A stretch of 64,000 nt of DNA from Nocardia paucivorans NBRC 100373 (lineage in GTDB: Bacteria > Actinomycetota > Actinomycetes > Mycobacteriales > Mycobacteriaceae). Under the pieces are notes generated by a model that searched no databases, had not been told where the DNA came from, and saw nothing but the letters and a program-made list of their open reading frames with translations. The stretch lies in assembly GCF_000308675.1 (NCBI RefSeq), contig NZ_BAGE01000030.1, positions 1 through 64,000 of the forward strand. The letters are read 5' to 3'. The translations under genes and the position numbers were made by a program. Shown here piece after piece: positions 30,935-39,407 of the stretch. Within the stretch, counting starts at the first letter, position 1, and every line of letters starts with the position of its first letter.

Positions 30935-31955
30935 GGAAGTGGGTCGCGGGCTCGGCGACCAGGGGGCCGATGTGCAGATGAGGGCGCCGTGCCGTGGTGA
31001 GGTGACCGGGGCGCGAAAACCACCGGTTTCCACCGATGCGGAGGCGATGCGGGCATTGCTGTCCCGGCTCACCCCACAGCGGGCGAAGGTGGAGGCGTAT
31101 CTGGGCGATACCTACGTCCTGGAGAGTGTGGAACAGCTGAGTCGTTTGCGGGTGGACCCCGCGACCTTCGCCACCGGCCATTCGTTGTTACTGCTCAAAC
31201 CCGAGGCGATTGTGGCGCGAGCGGTGGAGAGAACCTTGAAATGGTTGGGCGACAACGGTTATCGCGTACTCGATGCGGCGGCCGTTCCGGTCGACCGGCA
31301 TCTGGTGCTCGCGCTGTGGTATTACGCCTGGAATATCGTCTCTCCCGAACGGCGTCGGCTGGTCGACCTGTCGGTCGATATCTCCGATGCCCTGGTGTTG
31401 GTGGTGACCGGCTCCGATGGGGAGTTGCCCGTTCCGGTCCGCTTGGCGGCCGCCGCGGGTGCCGTCGACCCGCCGCGGCGCAAGCCGGGTGAACTGCGGT
31501 ATCTGCTGGGACGGCACGACCATCCGTTGGATCTCGTACACACCCCCGACGACCCCGCCGACGTATTGCGCGAAATGGCGATCTATTTCTCCGAGGCGCG
31601 GCGCGCGCAGGTCGTGGTGCGCTCCTACACCGGCGCGGACGGTCGGGAGGCCGCCCGCGCGGCGGCCGACCGGCTCTATGCGCGGACCTCGGCCCGATCA
31701 TTCGATCGTTCGGCCGCGTTGGAGCGCGTCCTGCGTGCCTTCGACCGTGACGGTGCGCCGATACCAAGGGATTTCGATCCCCGCTCCGATGCCGATTGCG
31801 CTGCCCTGCTGGCCCGGGCCTGGGCCGAGGAGCGGGAGCTGGATCCGTGGTCGGTGATCGTGCTCGGCTCGTGTGTGCTGCCTATGCGGGCCGGCGCCGG
31901 GCCGCAGACCTTGGCTCCGGTCACCGTCTCCGACTGGTCGGCGGGCCGGGAATGA
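30924..31955 (+). CDS. NDK-like domain protein coupled to the PEP-type enzyme
   Basis: The 343-residue product resembles a divergent nucleoside diphosphate kinase. LLLLKPEAIVARAVERTLKW carries the NDK nucleotide-site lysine (K92), GELRYLLGRHDHPLD corresponds to the phosphate-binding arginine segment, and LDLVHTPDDPADVLREMAIY retains the catalytic histidine (H206) in VH-x-x-D-x-P. The core is longer than normal NDK (insert near residues 120-180), and about 110 extra residues follow it. The GTG start has a strong AAGGAGAG and lies inside the end of the PEP-type gene, so the two products are translationally coupled and probably act together. The genome's true ndk is at 10377. Function unknown. 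Confidence 0.65.
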   Translation: MVSEEVGRGLGDQGADVQMRAPCRGEVTGARKPPVSTDAEAMRALLSRLTPQRAKVEAYLGDTYVLESVEQLSRLRVDPATFATGHSLLLLKPEAIVARAVERTLKWLGDNGYRVLDAAAVPVDRHLVLALWYYAWNIVSPERRRLVDLSVDISDALVLVVTGSDGELPVPVRLAAAAGAVDPPRRKPGELRYLLGRHDHPLDLVHTPDDPADVLREMAIYFSEARRAQVVVRSYTGADGREAARAAADRLYARTSARSFDRSAALERVLRAFDRDGAPIPRDFDPRSDADCAALLARAWAEERELDPWSVIVLGSCVLPMRAGAGPQTLAPVTVSDWSAGRE

Positions 31956-32045
31956 GGCCGGTGCCGCACCTGCGGCGCGGGTCGCGGATGGGGTGTGGAC
32001 CCGGGCGGTGTTCTTCGGAAAAACGGTGAGCGGTATCGTCCCGGT

Positions 32046-32972
32046 ATGTCCCAGCGCGTCATTCGGATCGCCACCCGGTCCAGTCCCATGGCCGTGGCCC
32101 AGGCCGAGCAGGTGGCGGAGGGCCTCGCGGAATTCGGGGTGGAATCCGAACTGGTGAAGGTCACCTCGGCCGGTGACCGTTGGATGGGTGATCTGTCGAA
32201 ACTGGGCGGTAAAGGGGCGTTCGTCAAAGAGATCGACGACGCGCTGCTGCACGGTGACGCGGATCTGGCCGTGCACTGTCTCAAGGACATTCCCGGCGAT
32301 ATTCCCATTCCGCCGGGGCTGGCGTTCGCCGGATTTCCGCCGCGCGAGGATGTGCGGGACGCGATCATCACCCGCGACGGCCGACCATTGGCCGAACTAC
32401 CCGAGACGGCGGTGATCGGCACCAGCTCGGTCCGACGTGCCGCGCAACTGCGCCTGCACTACCCGCATCTGACGGTGAAGCCGTTGCGCGGCAATATCAA
32501 TACCCGCCTCGCTCGGCTGGAGGCGGGGCATTACGACGCCCTCGTCGCGGCGGTGGCGGGTCTGCATCGGGTGGGCAGGCCGGAACGTATTGCCGAGATA
32601 CTGCCCATCGAGGTCATGTGCCCGCCCATCGGCGCCGGCATCATCGCTCTCGTCTGCCGGGACGACGACACCGAACTGCTCGAGCTGGCCGGTCGGCTCG
32701 ACGATCCGACCACCCGCCGCCGTGCCGACGCCGAACGGGCCATGCTGCACGCCCTACAGGGCCATTGCAATTCGCCCATCGCCGGTGTCTGCACCGTCGA
32801 GGCGACGGGACGGCTCTCGTTGCGCGGCAAGGTGTTCGACCTCGACGGCACGCGGTGGTTGGATTCGCACCATTGGGGTGTGCCGGAGGATCCGCAGGCT
32901 CTGGGCTTCTTCGTCGGCTCGGATCTGTTGCGCCAGGGCGCGCGCGCACTCATTGATTCCATACCTCACTGA
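32046..32972 (+). CDS. hemC: Hydroxymethylbilane synthase (porphobilinogen deaminase)
   Basis: HemC joins four porphobilinogens on a dipyrromethane cofactor in tetrapyrrole synthesis. The 308-residue protein has IRIATRSSPMAVAQAEQVAE at the start, GGKGAFVKEIDDALLHGDAD, and GTSSVRRAAQLR with cofactor-binding arginines. C241 in LQGHCNSPIAG is the cofactor-attachment cysteine. ATG 32046 gives the family start. It has no hemA, hemB or hemD neighbour, and its CPPIGAGIIALVCR differs from the usual PxVGQGALxIE, so it may be a paralogue besides a main hem cluster. That is inference, since the rest of the genome is not visible. Confidence 0.9.
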   Translation: MSQRVIRIATRSSPMAVAQAEQVAEGLAEFGVESELVKVTSAGDRWMGDLSKLGGKGAFVKEIDDALLHGDADLAVHCLKDIPGDIPIPPGLAFAGFPPREDVRDAIITRDGRPLAELPETAVIGTSSVRRAAQLRLHYPHLTVKPLRGNINTRLARLEAGHYDALVAAVAGLHRVGRPERIAEILPIEVMCPPIGAGIIALVCRDDDTELLELAGRLDDPTTRRRADAERAMLHALQGHCNSPIAGVCTVEATGRLSLRGKVFDLDGTRWLDSHHWGVPEDPQALGFFVGSDLLRQGARALIDSIPH

Positions 32973-33423
32973 TCCACACCGCACTGATCCATACCGCACC
33001 GAACCGCTCCCGATTCGCGTCACCCGGTCTCGCGGGCCGGGGTGTCGGCTCGGGCGCGGTGTCGGGTGGGTGTCGTCGTTGTGGCACACAGTAGTTCGCG
33101 AAATCATCCTATGATTATTCGCGAAAGCTGTCGTACCGCAATGATCGAGCTGAAATTAAACCTATATATGATGGCGTGTTTGAGACATCGACCGCTATTC
33201 GAATTCGAGAGTTCGGATATATAACCGCTGGTATTCCGCCGTATTTCCGATGAATGGTAAGTGAGCGACTATTCGCATGTTGTTACGGCGGTGGTAGCGT
33301 CGTGAAATGGGCGTTATGCTCGGCCGCGTATCCGAAACCGTCCGTCGGAGCCGGTTTTTCGCGAGTTTGGAAAATTGATTCGTGGTGGGGTGCCGTCACG
33401 AAGTAGGCAGGGGAGTTGGGGCC
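32973..33423. promoter_or_regulatory. AT-rich intergenic region before the conservon
   Basis: About 450 bp hold no credible gene. The section from roughly 33090 to 33370 is much richer in A and T than its surroundings, with stretches such as GAAATTAAACCTATATATG. It holds a compound palindrome (33095-33125) and probably the conservon promoter. A direct repeat of CTGATCCA-type sequence occurs just after hemC. Low GC may also reflect foreign or silenced DNA. Confidence 0.4.
33095..33125. promoter_or_regulatory. Compound palindrome, candidate operator
   Basis: TTCGCGAA occurs at 33095-33102 and 33118-33125, 23 bp apart. Between them ATCAT-CCT-ATGAT (33103-33115) is a perfect inverted repeat that includes TATGAT (33110-33115), a good -10 sequence. 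The whole is a nested dyad of the kind bound by dimeric regulators. Confidence 0.5.
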
Positions 33424-34923
33424 GTGGCCGAGTCGTCGCTTTCACCGGCCATCCGTGAGATCACGGATCGCTCCCCGATCATATGGCAGGGACCGCTACC
33501 GGCGCTCGGGGTATGCGTATTGGTGAGTACGGGCCCCATTGTGGCCGCGATTGTTTCGGTGCCCGAATCCGTGCGAGTGTTGACCACGGTCTGGATGACC
33601 ATCGCCGCCGCACTCGTCTGCGCCGCGGTGACCGCCGCGGTGTATTTCCGGGGGGTGGCGCGTGCCGCCGAGGCCGAGGCAGTGGCGGCGAACGTTCGCG
33701 CTGCCGACGCCGAGGCCCGGGCCGCCGTCATCGTGGAATCCGCGGCCGCCCGACAGGCCGAGGCGAAGGCCAGTGAACGACGGCGCGCAGCCGCGACCGC
33801 GGCGATGGCGAACGCCGCCGGCCGTATGCAGGCCATGACAACCGGCATGCTCGCCACGCTCCGAGACCTCGAACACCGGTATTCCGAACACGAAGTACTC
33901 GCCGACCTGCTGAAACTGGACCACGATACGGCACGGGCCGGACGACTCGCCGACAGTATCGCCATCCTCAGCGGTGCCCGCACCGGCCGACGCTGGGCCA
34001 AACCTATCGAAATGGAACGCGTCCTGCGGGCCGCCATGGGACGGGTGAGCGGGTACCAGCGGGTGCGGTTGCGCGCCGTCGCCGCTATCGCGGTGGTCGG
34101 ACACGCCGCCGAGGGTGTGATCCACGCGCTGGCCGAACTCGTCGACAACGCCTGCCAATTCTCCCCACCCACCACCGAGGTCCACATCTACGCCGCCGAG
34201 GTCCCGGCCGGGGTGGTGGTCACCATCGAGGACAGCGGGCTCGTGATGAGCGAAACGGCATTGCGGCGCGCACAGGAGACGGTATCCGGGAAAACCGAAT
34301 CGTCCGCCGACGCGATCCAGGACCTCTCCTCGCTCAACGGCACCCGATTCGGTCTCGCCGTGGTCGGCCGGCTGGCCCGCAAACACGGGCTCACCGTCAA
34401 CTATCGGCCCTCGGCCCTGGGCGGAACGGCCGCCGTGGTGGTCATCCCTCGCGAACTCACCACCCGGCCGGAGAACCGCCCCCAGACCGTTCGGCCGCAG
34501 CCCCAGGCCTTCGCCCCGCCGGAATCACCCGAATCACCCGACCCGGCGAGCGTCGCCGATCCGGTGACCGAGAAGTACCGGCCGGTGAGCGTGGTGAAAC
34601 CGGCCGATCGAGCCCACGGGACACATGGTTTTCCGGCGCCCCCGGGACCGCCTCATCCCCGGACCGCCCCCGGCGTGTCCCCCGTCGGGGCGCAGGGCTC
34701 CCCATCCACCACACCCGTGCTCCCGCAACGTCGCCGCGGCCACACACTCGCCGCCGCGCATCCCGAGGGTCTACCCGCCCCCGCCCCGGCCGGCGTACCC
34801 ATGCCGGTTCACCCGCCGTCACCTTCGGCGCTGGGGGCATTTCAACGCGCAGTAACCGGTCGCGGCAACGAGGCCGCGGTGCCGTCCCCCAGTTCCCAGT
34901 TCGACGCTCGGGAGAACCAATGA
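33424..34923 (+). CDS. cvnA: Conservon sensor histidine kinase-like protein (CvnA)
   Basis: Conservons are four-gene actinobacterial signalling units resembling eukaryotic G-protein systems. This 499-residue first member has two membrane helices (about residues 25-45 and 52-75), a coiled coil rich in Ala/Glu/Arg, and a dimerisation segment with LLKLDHDTARAGRLADS holding the candidate histidine. The ATPase domain shows ALAELVDNACQFSPPTTEV (N box) and NGTRFGLAVVGRLARKHGL. The last 130 residues are Pro-rich and disordered. Unlike long CvnA proteins it lacks a large extracellular sensor domain. GTG 33424 has AGGGGAG upstream and is preferred over GTG 33382. Confidence 0.88.
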   Translation: MAESSLSPAIREITDRSPIIWQGPLPALGVCVLVSTGPIVAAIVSVPESVRVLTTVWMTIAAALVCAAVTAAVYFRGVARAAEAEAVAANVRAADAEARAAVIVESAAARQAEAKASERRRAAATAAMANAAGRMQAMTTGMLATLRDLEHRYSEHEVLADLLKLDHDTARAGRLADSIAILSGARTGRRWAKPIEMERVLRAAMGRVSGYQRVRLRAVAAIAVVGHAAEGVIHALAELVDNACQFSPPTTEVHIYAAEVPAGVVVTIEDSGLVMSETALRRAQETVSGKTESSADAIQDLSSLNGTRFGLAVVGRLARKHGLTVNYRPSALGGTAAVVVIPRELTTRPENRPQTVRPQPQAFAPPESPESPDPASVADPVTEKYRPVSVVKPADRAHGTHGFPAPPGPPHPRTAPGVSPVGAQGSPSTTPVLPQRRRGHTLAAAHPEGLPAPAPAGVPMPVHPPSPSALGAFQRAVTGRGNEAAVPSPSSQFDARENQ

Positions 34924-35339
34924 CGACCGCATCGGACCCATACCGGCTGGATTGGCTGCTCCAGCGTCTGTTGGACACCACTCCGCACACTCGACACGCT
35001 CTGCTGGTCGCCTCCGACGGAATTCGGATCTGTCACACCTCCGGGCTGGCGGTGGAGCAGGCCGACCGTCTCTCCGCCATCGCCGCCGGTATCCAGGCCC
35101 TGGCCGCCGGCGCCGCGGCCGATTTCGGCGCCGGACGCGGCGGGGTGCGGCAGTCCATGACCGAATTCGACGGTGGGATCCTGTTCGTGGTCGGTACCGG
35201 ATTGGGTGCCCAGATTGCGGTCCTGTCGGATGAGGAGGCCGACGCCGGACTGGTGGGGGCGCAGATGGCCGCGCTGGTCGAACAGGTGGGGGAGCATCTG
35301 ACGGTTCCGCCGCGAGTAGGCGGGGCGAGCGCGCTATGA
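34920..35339 (+). CDS. cvnB: Roadblock/LC7 domain protein (CvnB)
   Basis: The 139-residue protein is a Roadblock/LC7 fold, DWLLQRLLDTTPHTRHALLV at the N-terminus and HTSGLAVEQADRLSAIAAGI next. In bacteria this fold regulates small GTPases, as MglB does for MglA, and here the GTPase is CvnD. The ATG overlaps the cvnA stop by 4 bp. Confidence 0.9.
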   Translation: MTTASDPYRLDWLLQRLLDTTPHTRHALLVASDGIRICHTSGLAVEQADRLSAIAAGIQALAAGAAADFGAGRGGVRQSMTEFDGGILFVVGTGLGAQIAVLSDEEADAGLVGAQMAALVEQVGEHLTVPPRVGGASAL

Positions 35340-35719
35340 CCCGGCACGGCCGCGTGAACCAACCCGGCCGCGACGACGTCCCCGACCGTTTCTACACGCT
35401 CACCGGTGGTCGCGCCTATACCGACACCGACGCCTTCGACGTCGTGACGTTGGTGGTGAGCGAATGCGACCCGACCCCGGGGATGCCGTCCGAACACGCG
35501 GCGATTCTGAGTATGTGTCAGGCCCCCACCGCGGTCGTGGAGATCGCGGCCGAGCTGCGTCTGCCCGTCGGTATCACCATGGTGCTGCTGTCGGATCTGC
35601 TGCACGCGGGTCGGATCACCGTCCGTCATCCCACCCCCGTCGTCCCCGACGAGCACGGGTATGCCGTGCCCGACCGGGGCACCCTCGAGAAGGTGCTCGT
35701 TGGATTACGTAGCCTATGA
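35336..35719 (+). CDS. cvnC: DUF742 protein (CvnC)
   Basis: The 127-residue protein belongs to DUF742. DRFYTLTGGRAYTDTDAFDV is the family N-terminus, and VEIAAELRLPVGITMVLLSD resembles a winged-helix core. It ends in LEKVLVGLRSL, the usual conservon C-terminus. It overlaps cvnB by 4 bp and the cvnD start by about 20 bp, so all four conservon genes are translationally linked. Its molecular role is not established. Confidence 0.9.
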   Translation: MTRHGRVNQPGRDDVPDRFYTLTGGRAYTDTDAFDVVTLVVSECDPTPGMPSEHAAILSMCQAPTAVVEIAAELRLPVGITMVLLSDLLHAGRITVRHPTPVVPDEHGYAVPDRGTLEKVLVGLRSL

Positions 35720-36326
35720 CAGTCGCCCGACCCGAGCCCAGTTCCCGCTCCACGATACCGCTCGGTATCCGCTGAAGATCGTCGTCGTCGGCGGTTTCGG
35801 GGTCGGTAAGACCACCCTGGTGCGTTCGGTCAGCGAAATCCTGCCGTTGGACACCGAAGCGGTGATGACCGACGCCGGTGCGGGGGTCGACGATATCTCC
35901 GGGGTTGCCGAGAAACGCAGTACCACGGTCGCCTTCGACTTCGGGCGGATCACCCTGTCGCCCCAGCATGTGTTGTACGTATTCGGCGCACCCGGCCAGG
36001 AACGGTTCTGGTTCCTGTGGGATCAACTGTTCGCGGGCGCCCTCGGCGCGGTGGTGCTGGTGGATCCGCGGCGCATCGCCGATTCCTGGTACGCCATCGA
36101 CCGACTGGAATACCAACACACCCCGTTCGTAGTGGCCTGCAACAACTTCGAACCCATATCACCTCGACCCGCGGAGATCCGCGCGGCGCTGGACCTGGAC
36201 CCCGACGTACCGCTGGTCGACTGCGACGCCCGCTCCCGCGGATCGTGCAAACAGGTCCTGATCACCCTGGTCGAACACCTGATGACGCGCGTGACCTCGT
36301 CCGCCGGATCGGAGCCACTGTCGTGA
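35700..36326 (+). CDS. cvnD: Conservon small GTPase (CvnD)
   Basis: The 208-residue GTPase has P-loop VVGGFGVGKTTLVRS, TDAGAGVDD as the switch I region, and VFGAPGQERFWFLWDQL as the G3/switch II region, with VACNNF in place of NKxD. A TTG at 35700 starts LDYVAYDS, matching the MDY... start of other CvnD proteins, and AGAAGGTG lies 6 bp upstream. The ATG at 35661 would add 13 residues not seen in the family. In conservons this GTPase interacts with the kinase-like and roadblock members at the membrane. Confidence 0.9.
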   Translation: MDYVAYDSRPTRAQFPLHDTARYPLKIVVVGGFGVGKTTLVRSVSEILPLDTEAVMTDAGAGVDDISGVAEKRSTTVAFDFGRITLSPQHVLYVFGAPGQERFWFLWDQLFAGALGAVVLVDPRRIADSWYAIDRLEYQHTPFVVACNNFEPISPRPAEIRAALDLDPDVPLVDCDARSRGSCKQVLITLVEHLMTRVTSSAGSEPLS

Positions 36327-37621
36327 CCTATTTCGAAACCGAGCCTTCCCCGACCGAGGAGATACCGCGCGCCGCGGACTACCCCGCCCAACGGGACGAC
36401 GCGATCCTGTTGGACGGACCCGGATTCCACACCGATCCGCATCGCCTCTACACCCGGATGCGGGGCGAACACGGTCCGGTGGTGGCCGTGGAACTCCCGG
36501 GCGGTATTCCGGCCTGGCTGGTGATCGGCTACCGCGAACTGCATCAGGTGACCACCGACCCGGATCTGTTCACCCGCGACCGCACCCTGTGGAATCAGTG
36601 GTCGAAGATTCCGCCGGACTGGCAACTGTTACCCATGGTCGGTGCCCCGAGTCCAGGAATCTATCACTGTGGCAATATCGAGCACCGCCGCCATGTGGCA
36701 ATGGTCGATTCCGCCCTGGAATCGGTCGACCCGTTCGCATTGCGCGCCATCTGCGAGCAGTTGGCCGACCGGCTCGTCGACGGTTTCTGTGGTCGTGGCC
36801 AGGCCGATGTGGTGGCCGAATTCGCCGAACCGCTTCCGGTTCTGGTGCTGTCCTGGATTCTCGGTGTTTCCGAGGACGACGGTCCTCGCCTGGCGCGGAC
36901 CATGAAGGCCCTTGCCGACGGTGGAGCCGACGCCCTCGTCGCGTATCAGCATTTCATCGACCATATGCAACAGTTGCTGCAGGAGAGACAGGCACATCCC
37001 GGCGACGATCTGGTGTCGCGGATGCTTGCCCACCCCGAACCGTTCAGCGACGAGGAATACCGCCTGGATCTGCAGGCGATCACCGCGGCCGGACATCTAC
37101 CGACCGCCGACTGGATCGGCAACTCGGTGCGATTGATGCTCACCGACGAACGTTTCGCCGTCGCGCTCGGCGGTGCCCGACACAGTATCGGGCAGGCCAT
37201 GAATGAGGTGCTGTGGGAGGACACACCCACCCAGATCCTCGTCGGCCGCTGGGCCTCCCGCGATACCCGGCTCGGAGACAAGACCATCTACGCCGGCGAT
37301 ATGGTGCTGCTGGGTCTGGCCGGCGCCAACGCCGACCCACATATCCGACAGCACACCGGCGACGGCGTCGAGCCCACCCATTCCGGCAACGCCGCGCATT
37401 TCGCTTTCGGCCACGGCGAATTCCGTTGCCCCTACCCCGCCCAACAGATCGCGGAGATCATCGCCCGAACCGGTATCGAGGTGCTGCTCGATCGGCTACC
37501 CGACCTGGATCTGGCCGTACCCGAGCGCGAGTTGCAGCGCCGCCCCTCACCGTTTCTGCGCGGAATGACCTCGCTACCGGTTGTTTTCACCCCTGTTCCC
37601 GCTGTCGGAGGTCGACCATGA
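36323..37621 (+). CDS. Cytochrome P450, CYP157-like, lacking ExxR
   Basis: The 432-residue P450 starts at GTG 36323, overlapping the cvnD stop. The heme loop FGHGEFRCPYPAQ has the ligand C369, and AGHLPTADWIGNS is the I-helix, without the usual AG-x-x-T-T pattern. In the K-helix, where P450s carry ExxR, this protein has E295-V-L-W298 (NEVLWEDTP). Loss of the Arg in this position is known for the CYP157 family, which accompanies conservons in Streptomyces. Function is unknown; the altered K-helix and I-helix make a normal oxygenase cycle doubtful. The membership is inferred from motif and context. Confidence 0.85.
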   Translation: MTYFETEPSPTEEIPRAADYPAQRDDAILLDGPGFHTDPHRLYTRMRGEHGPVVAVELPGGIPAWLVIGYRELHQVTTDPDLFTRDRTLWNQWSKIPPDWQLLPMVGAPSPGIYHCGNIEHRRHVAMVDSALESVDPFALRAICEQLADRLVDGFCGRGQADVVAEFAEPLPVLVLSWILGVSEDDGPRLARTMKALADGGADALVAYQHFIDHMQQLLQERQAHPGDDLVSRMLAHPEPFSDEEYRLDLQAITAAGHLPTADWIGNSVRLMLTDERFAVALGGARHSIGQAMNEVLWEDTPTQILVGRWASRDTRLGDKTIYAGDMVLLGLAGANADPHIRQHTGDGVEPTHSGNAAHFAFGHGEFRCPYPAQQIAEIIARTGIEVLLDRLPDLDLAVPERELQRRPSPFLRGMTSLPVVFTPVPAVGGRP

Positions 37622-38850
37622 GTTCACAATGTCCGCACGCCCTGACCATCGATCCCATGGTCGCCGACCTGGCGGGGGAGACACGGCAACTCGGCGCGGG
37701 TCCGGCACTGGCCCGAATCGAACTGCTCGGGGTGCCCGCCTGGACCGTCACCCGACACCAGGTGGCCCGTCGAATGCTCACCGACACCCGACTGGTCAAG
37801 GACATCAATGCCTGGTCGTTGTGGCAGACCGGGGTGGTGACCCGTCAGTGGCCGCTGATCGGCATGATCGATGCGGGCCGCTCCATGTTCACCGTCGACG
37901 GCCCCGAACACCGTCGGTTGCGGATCAAGACCACCAAGGCATTGGGTCCCCGCCGTCTCGGCACCCTGCGGTCACGAATCGAGCAGATCACCGCCGAACT
38001 CCTCGACGACCTCGCCGCCGCCGGATCCGACGGCGCGGTGGTGGACCTGAAATCGGTCTTCGCCTATCCGTTGCCCATGCGGGTGATCGGTGAGCTCATG
38101 GGCGTCGATCCCGCCGACCAGAACATGCTGCTGACCTCCTACAAGGCGTTCTTCTCTTTGCTCACCCCGCACGAGGAGCGCCTACGGGTGCTGGCCGAAC
38201 TCGACGAGTACTACGCCCGGATGGTGCGCGCCAAAACCGCCGCCCCCACCGACGATCTCACCTCCGATTTCATCCACGACACCGAGCCGGGTATCGAACC
38301 CCTCACCGAGGAAGAGGTCATCGGTAATCTCGAGGCGCTGGTTGCCGCCGGCCACGAGACCACCGTCAGTCTGATCCTCACCACCGTCCGCGCCCTGCTC
38401 ACCCATCCCGACCAACTGCGGCTGGTACGTGATGGTGACTACCCGTGGGAGGCAGCGATCGAGGAGACTCTGCGCTGGGACGGTCCGGTCAACCATCTGC
38501 TCATGCGGTTCGCCACCGAGGACATCACCGTCGAGGACACCACCATCGAAAAGGGGGAGGGCGTCGTCATCTCCTATCGGGCGATCGGTCGCGATACCGA
38601 GGTCCACGGCCCTGACGCCGACGATTTCGATATCACCCGTCCCACCGCGAATCGCAATATCTCCTTCGGCTACGGCCCGCATATCTGCCCCGGCGCGGCC
38701 CTGGCCCGCCTCGAGGCCCGGATCGCGCTACCCGCGCTGTTCGAGCGCTTCCCCGATCTGCGGCTCGCGGTGCCGGTGGAGGAGATCGTGAACCTTCCGG
38801 TGCTCACTCAGAACGATCTGGCGGCGTTCCCCATTCGGCTCGGTATCTGA
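37618..38850 (+). CDS. Cytochrome P450, CYP154-like
   Basis: This 410-residue P450 has all standard motifs: AAGHETTVSLI (I-helix acid/threonine), E283-T-L-R286 (ExxR) and FGYGPHICPGAALAR with the heme ligand C357. It overlaps the CYP157-like gene by 4 bp. CYP157-CYP154 pairs are known next to conservons in Streptomyces coelicolor, and this pair follows the same order. The substrate is unknown; CYP154 enzymes hydroxylate macrolides and steroids in vitro. No ferredoxin gene is adjacent. Confidence 0.9.
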   Translation: MSSQCPHALTIDPMVADLAGETRQLGAGPALARIELLGVPAWTVTRHQVARRMLTDTRLVKDINAWSLWQTGVVTRQWPLIGMIDAGRSMFTVDGPEHRRLRIKTTKALGPRRLGTLRSRIEQITAELLDDLAAAGSDGAVVDLKSVFAYPLPMRVIGELMGVDPADQNMLLTSYKAFFSLLTPHEERLRVLAELDEYYARMVRAKTAAPTDDLTSDFIHDTEPGIEPLTEEEVIGNLEALVAAGHETTVSLILTTVRALLTHPDQLRLVRDGDYPWEAAIEETLRWDGPVNHLLMRFATEDITVEDTTIEKGEGVVISYRAIGRDTEVHGPDADDFDITRPTANRNISFGYGPHICPGAALARLEARIALPALFERFPDLRLAVPVEEIVNLPVLTQNDLAAFPIRLGI

Positions 38851-39407
38851 GCGGCGATCGTGACCCGAGGATCGGTTTCCCGGCGTGTCACCCCCGGCCC
38901 GAGATCCGGTTCGCCCTACCCGAGTGTTTCCCGGCTCCGCGACTCGCCGATCCCGGTGCGCCATCTCCCGAATCGGTAGAATCACCGGTCCGGGGCACAC
39001 CGGCAGCATGTGGCCATCGCCCGATCCGGACCGGCCACAGGCCGATCGAATTCGGTGGAACCGCCCCGACACAACGCATGTGCCTTTTCTGCGGCTCCCC
39101 GTCGTCGTGGTCGTCGGATACTCCGTGCACTGACCGGTTGTTCACCTGATTCGGGAGTACCACATATCGATTAGCCTCCGGAATCGGTGTCCGGTTGTGC
39201 ACGCCGGACCCGGGGCAGGATGCGCGCAGGACAGTGATACCGGATGCGGTTTCCACAGTGCTGTCCTTCGGTGCTCCGTGATCGGCGCTGTTCTCCACTC
39301 CGATGAATTCACCGAGGAATTCCCGCCATGTAGGGCCCGGCGGTGGCGGTCACCGGTGTGCCGTCGGCGTCGAGCGCGTCGGTGTAGATCACGATTCGAT
39401 TGGGAAA
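38851..39407. other. Non-coding gap after the conservon P450s
   Basis: This 557-bp region holds no credible gene on either strand. It contains one copy (reverse orientation, about 38969-38992) of a motif repeated elsewhere in the window, GGACCGGTGATT followed by CCGAT. Promoter elements for the downstream membrane-protein pair are expected here but none is clear. Confidence 0.4.
38969..38992 (-). repeat. Dispersed GGACCGGTGATT motif, copy A
   Basis: On the minus strand this reads GGACCGGTGATTCTACCGAT, then TCGG. Copies B (41778-41802) and C (62498-62520) share the first 12 bases and the CCGAT at the same distance. All three are intergenic. Confidence 0.4.
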
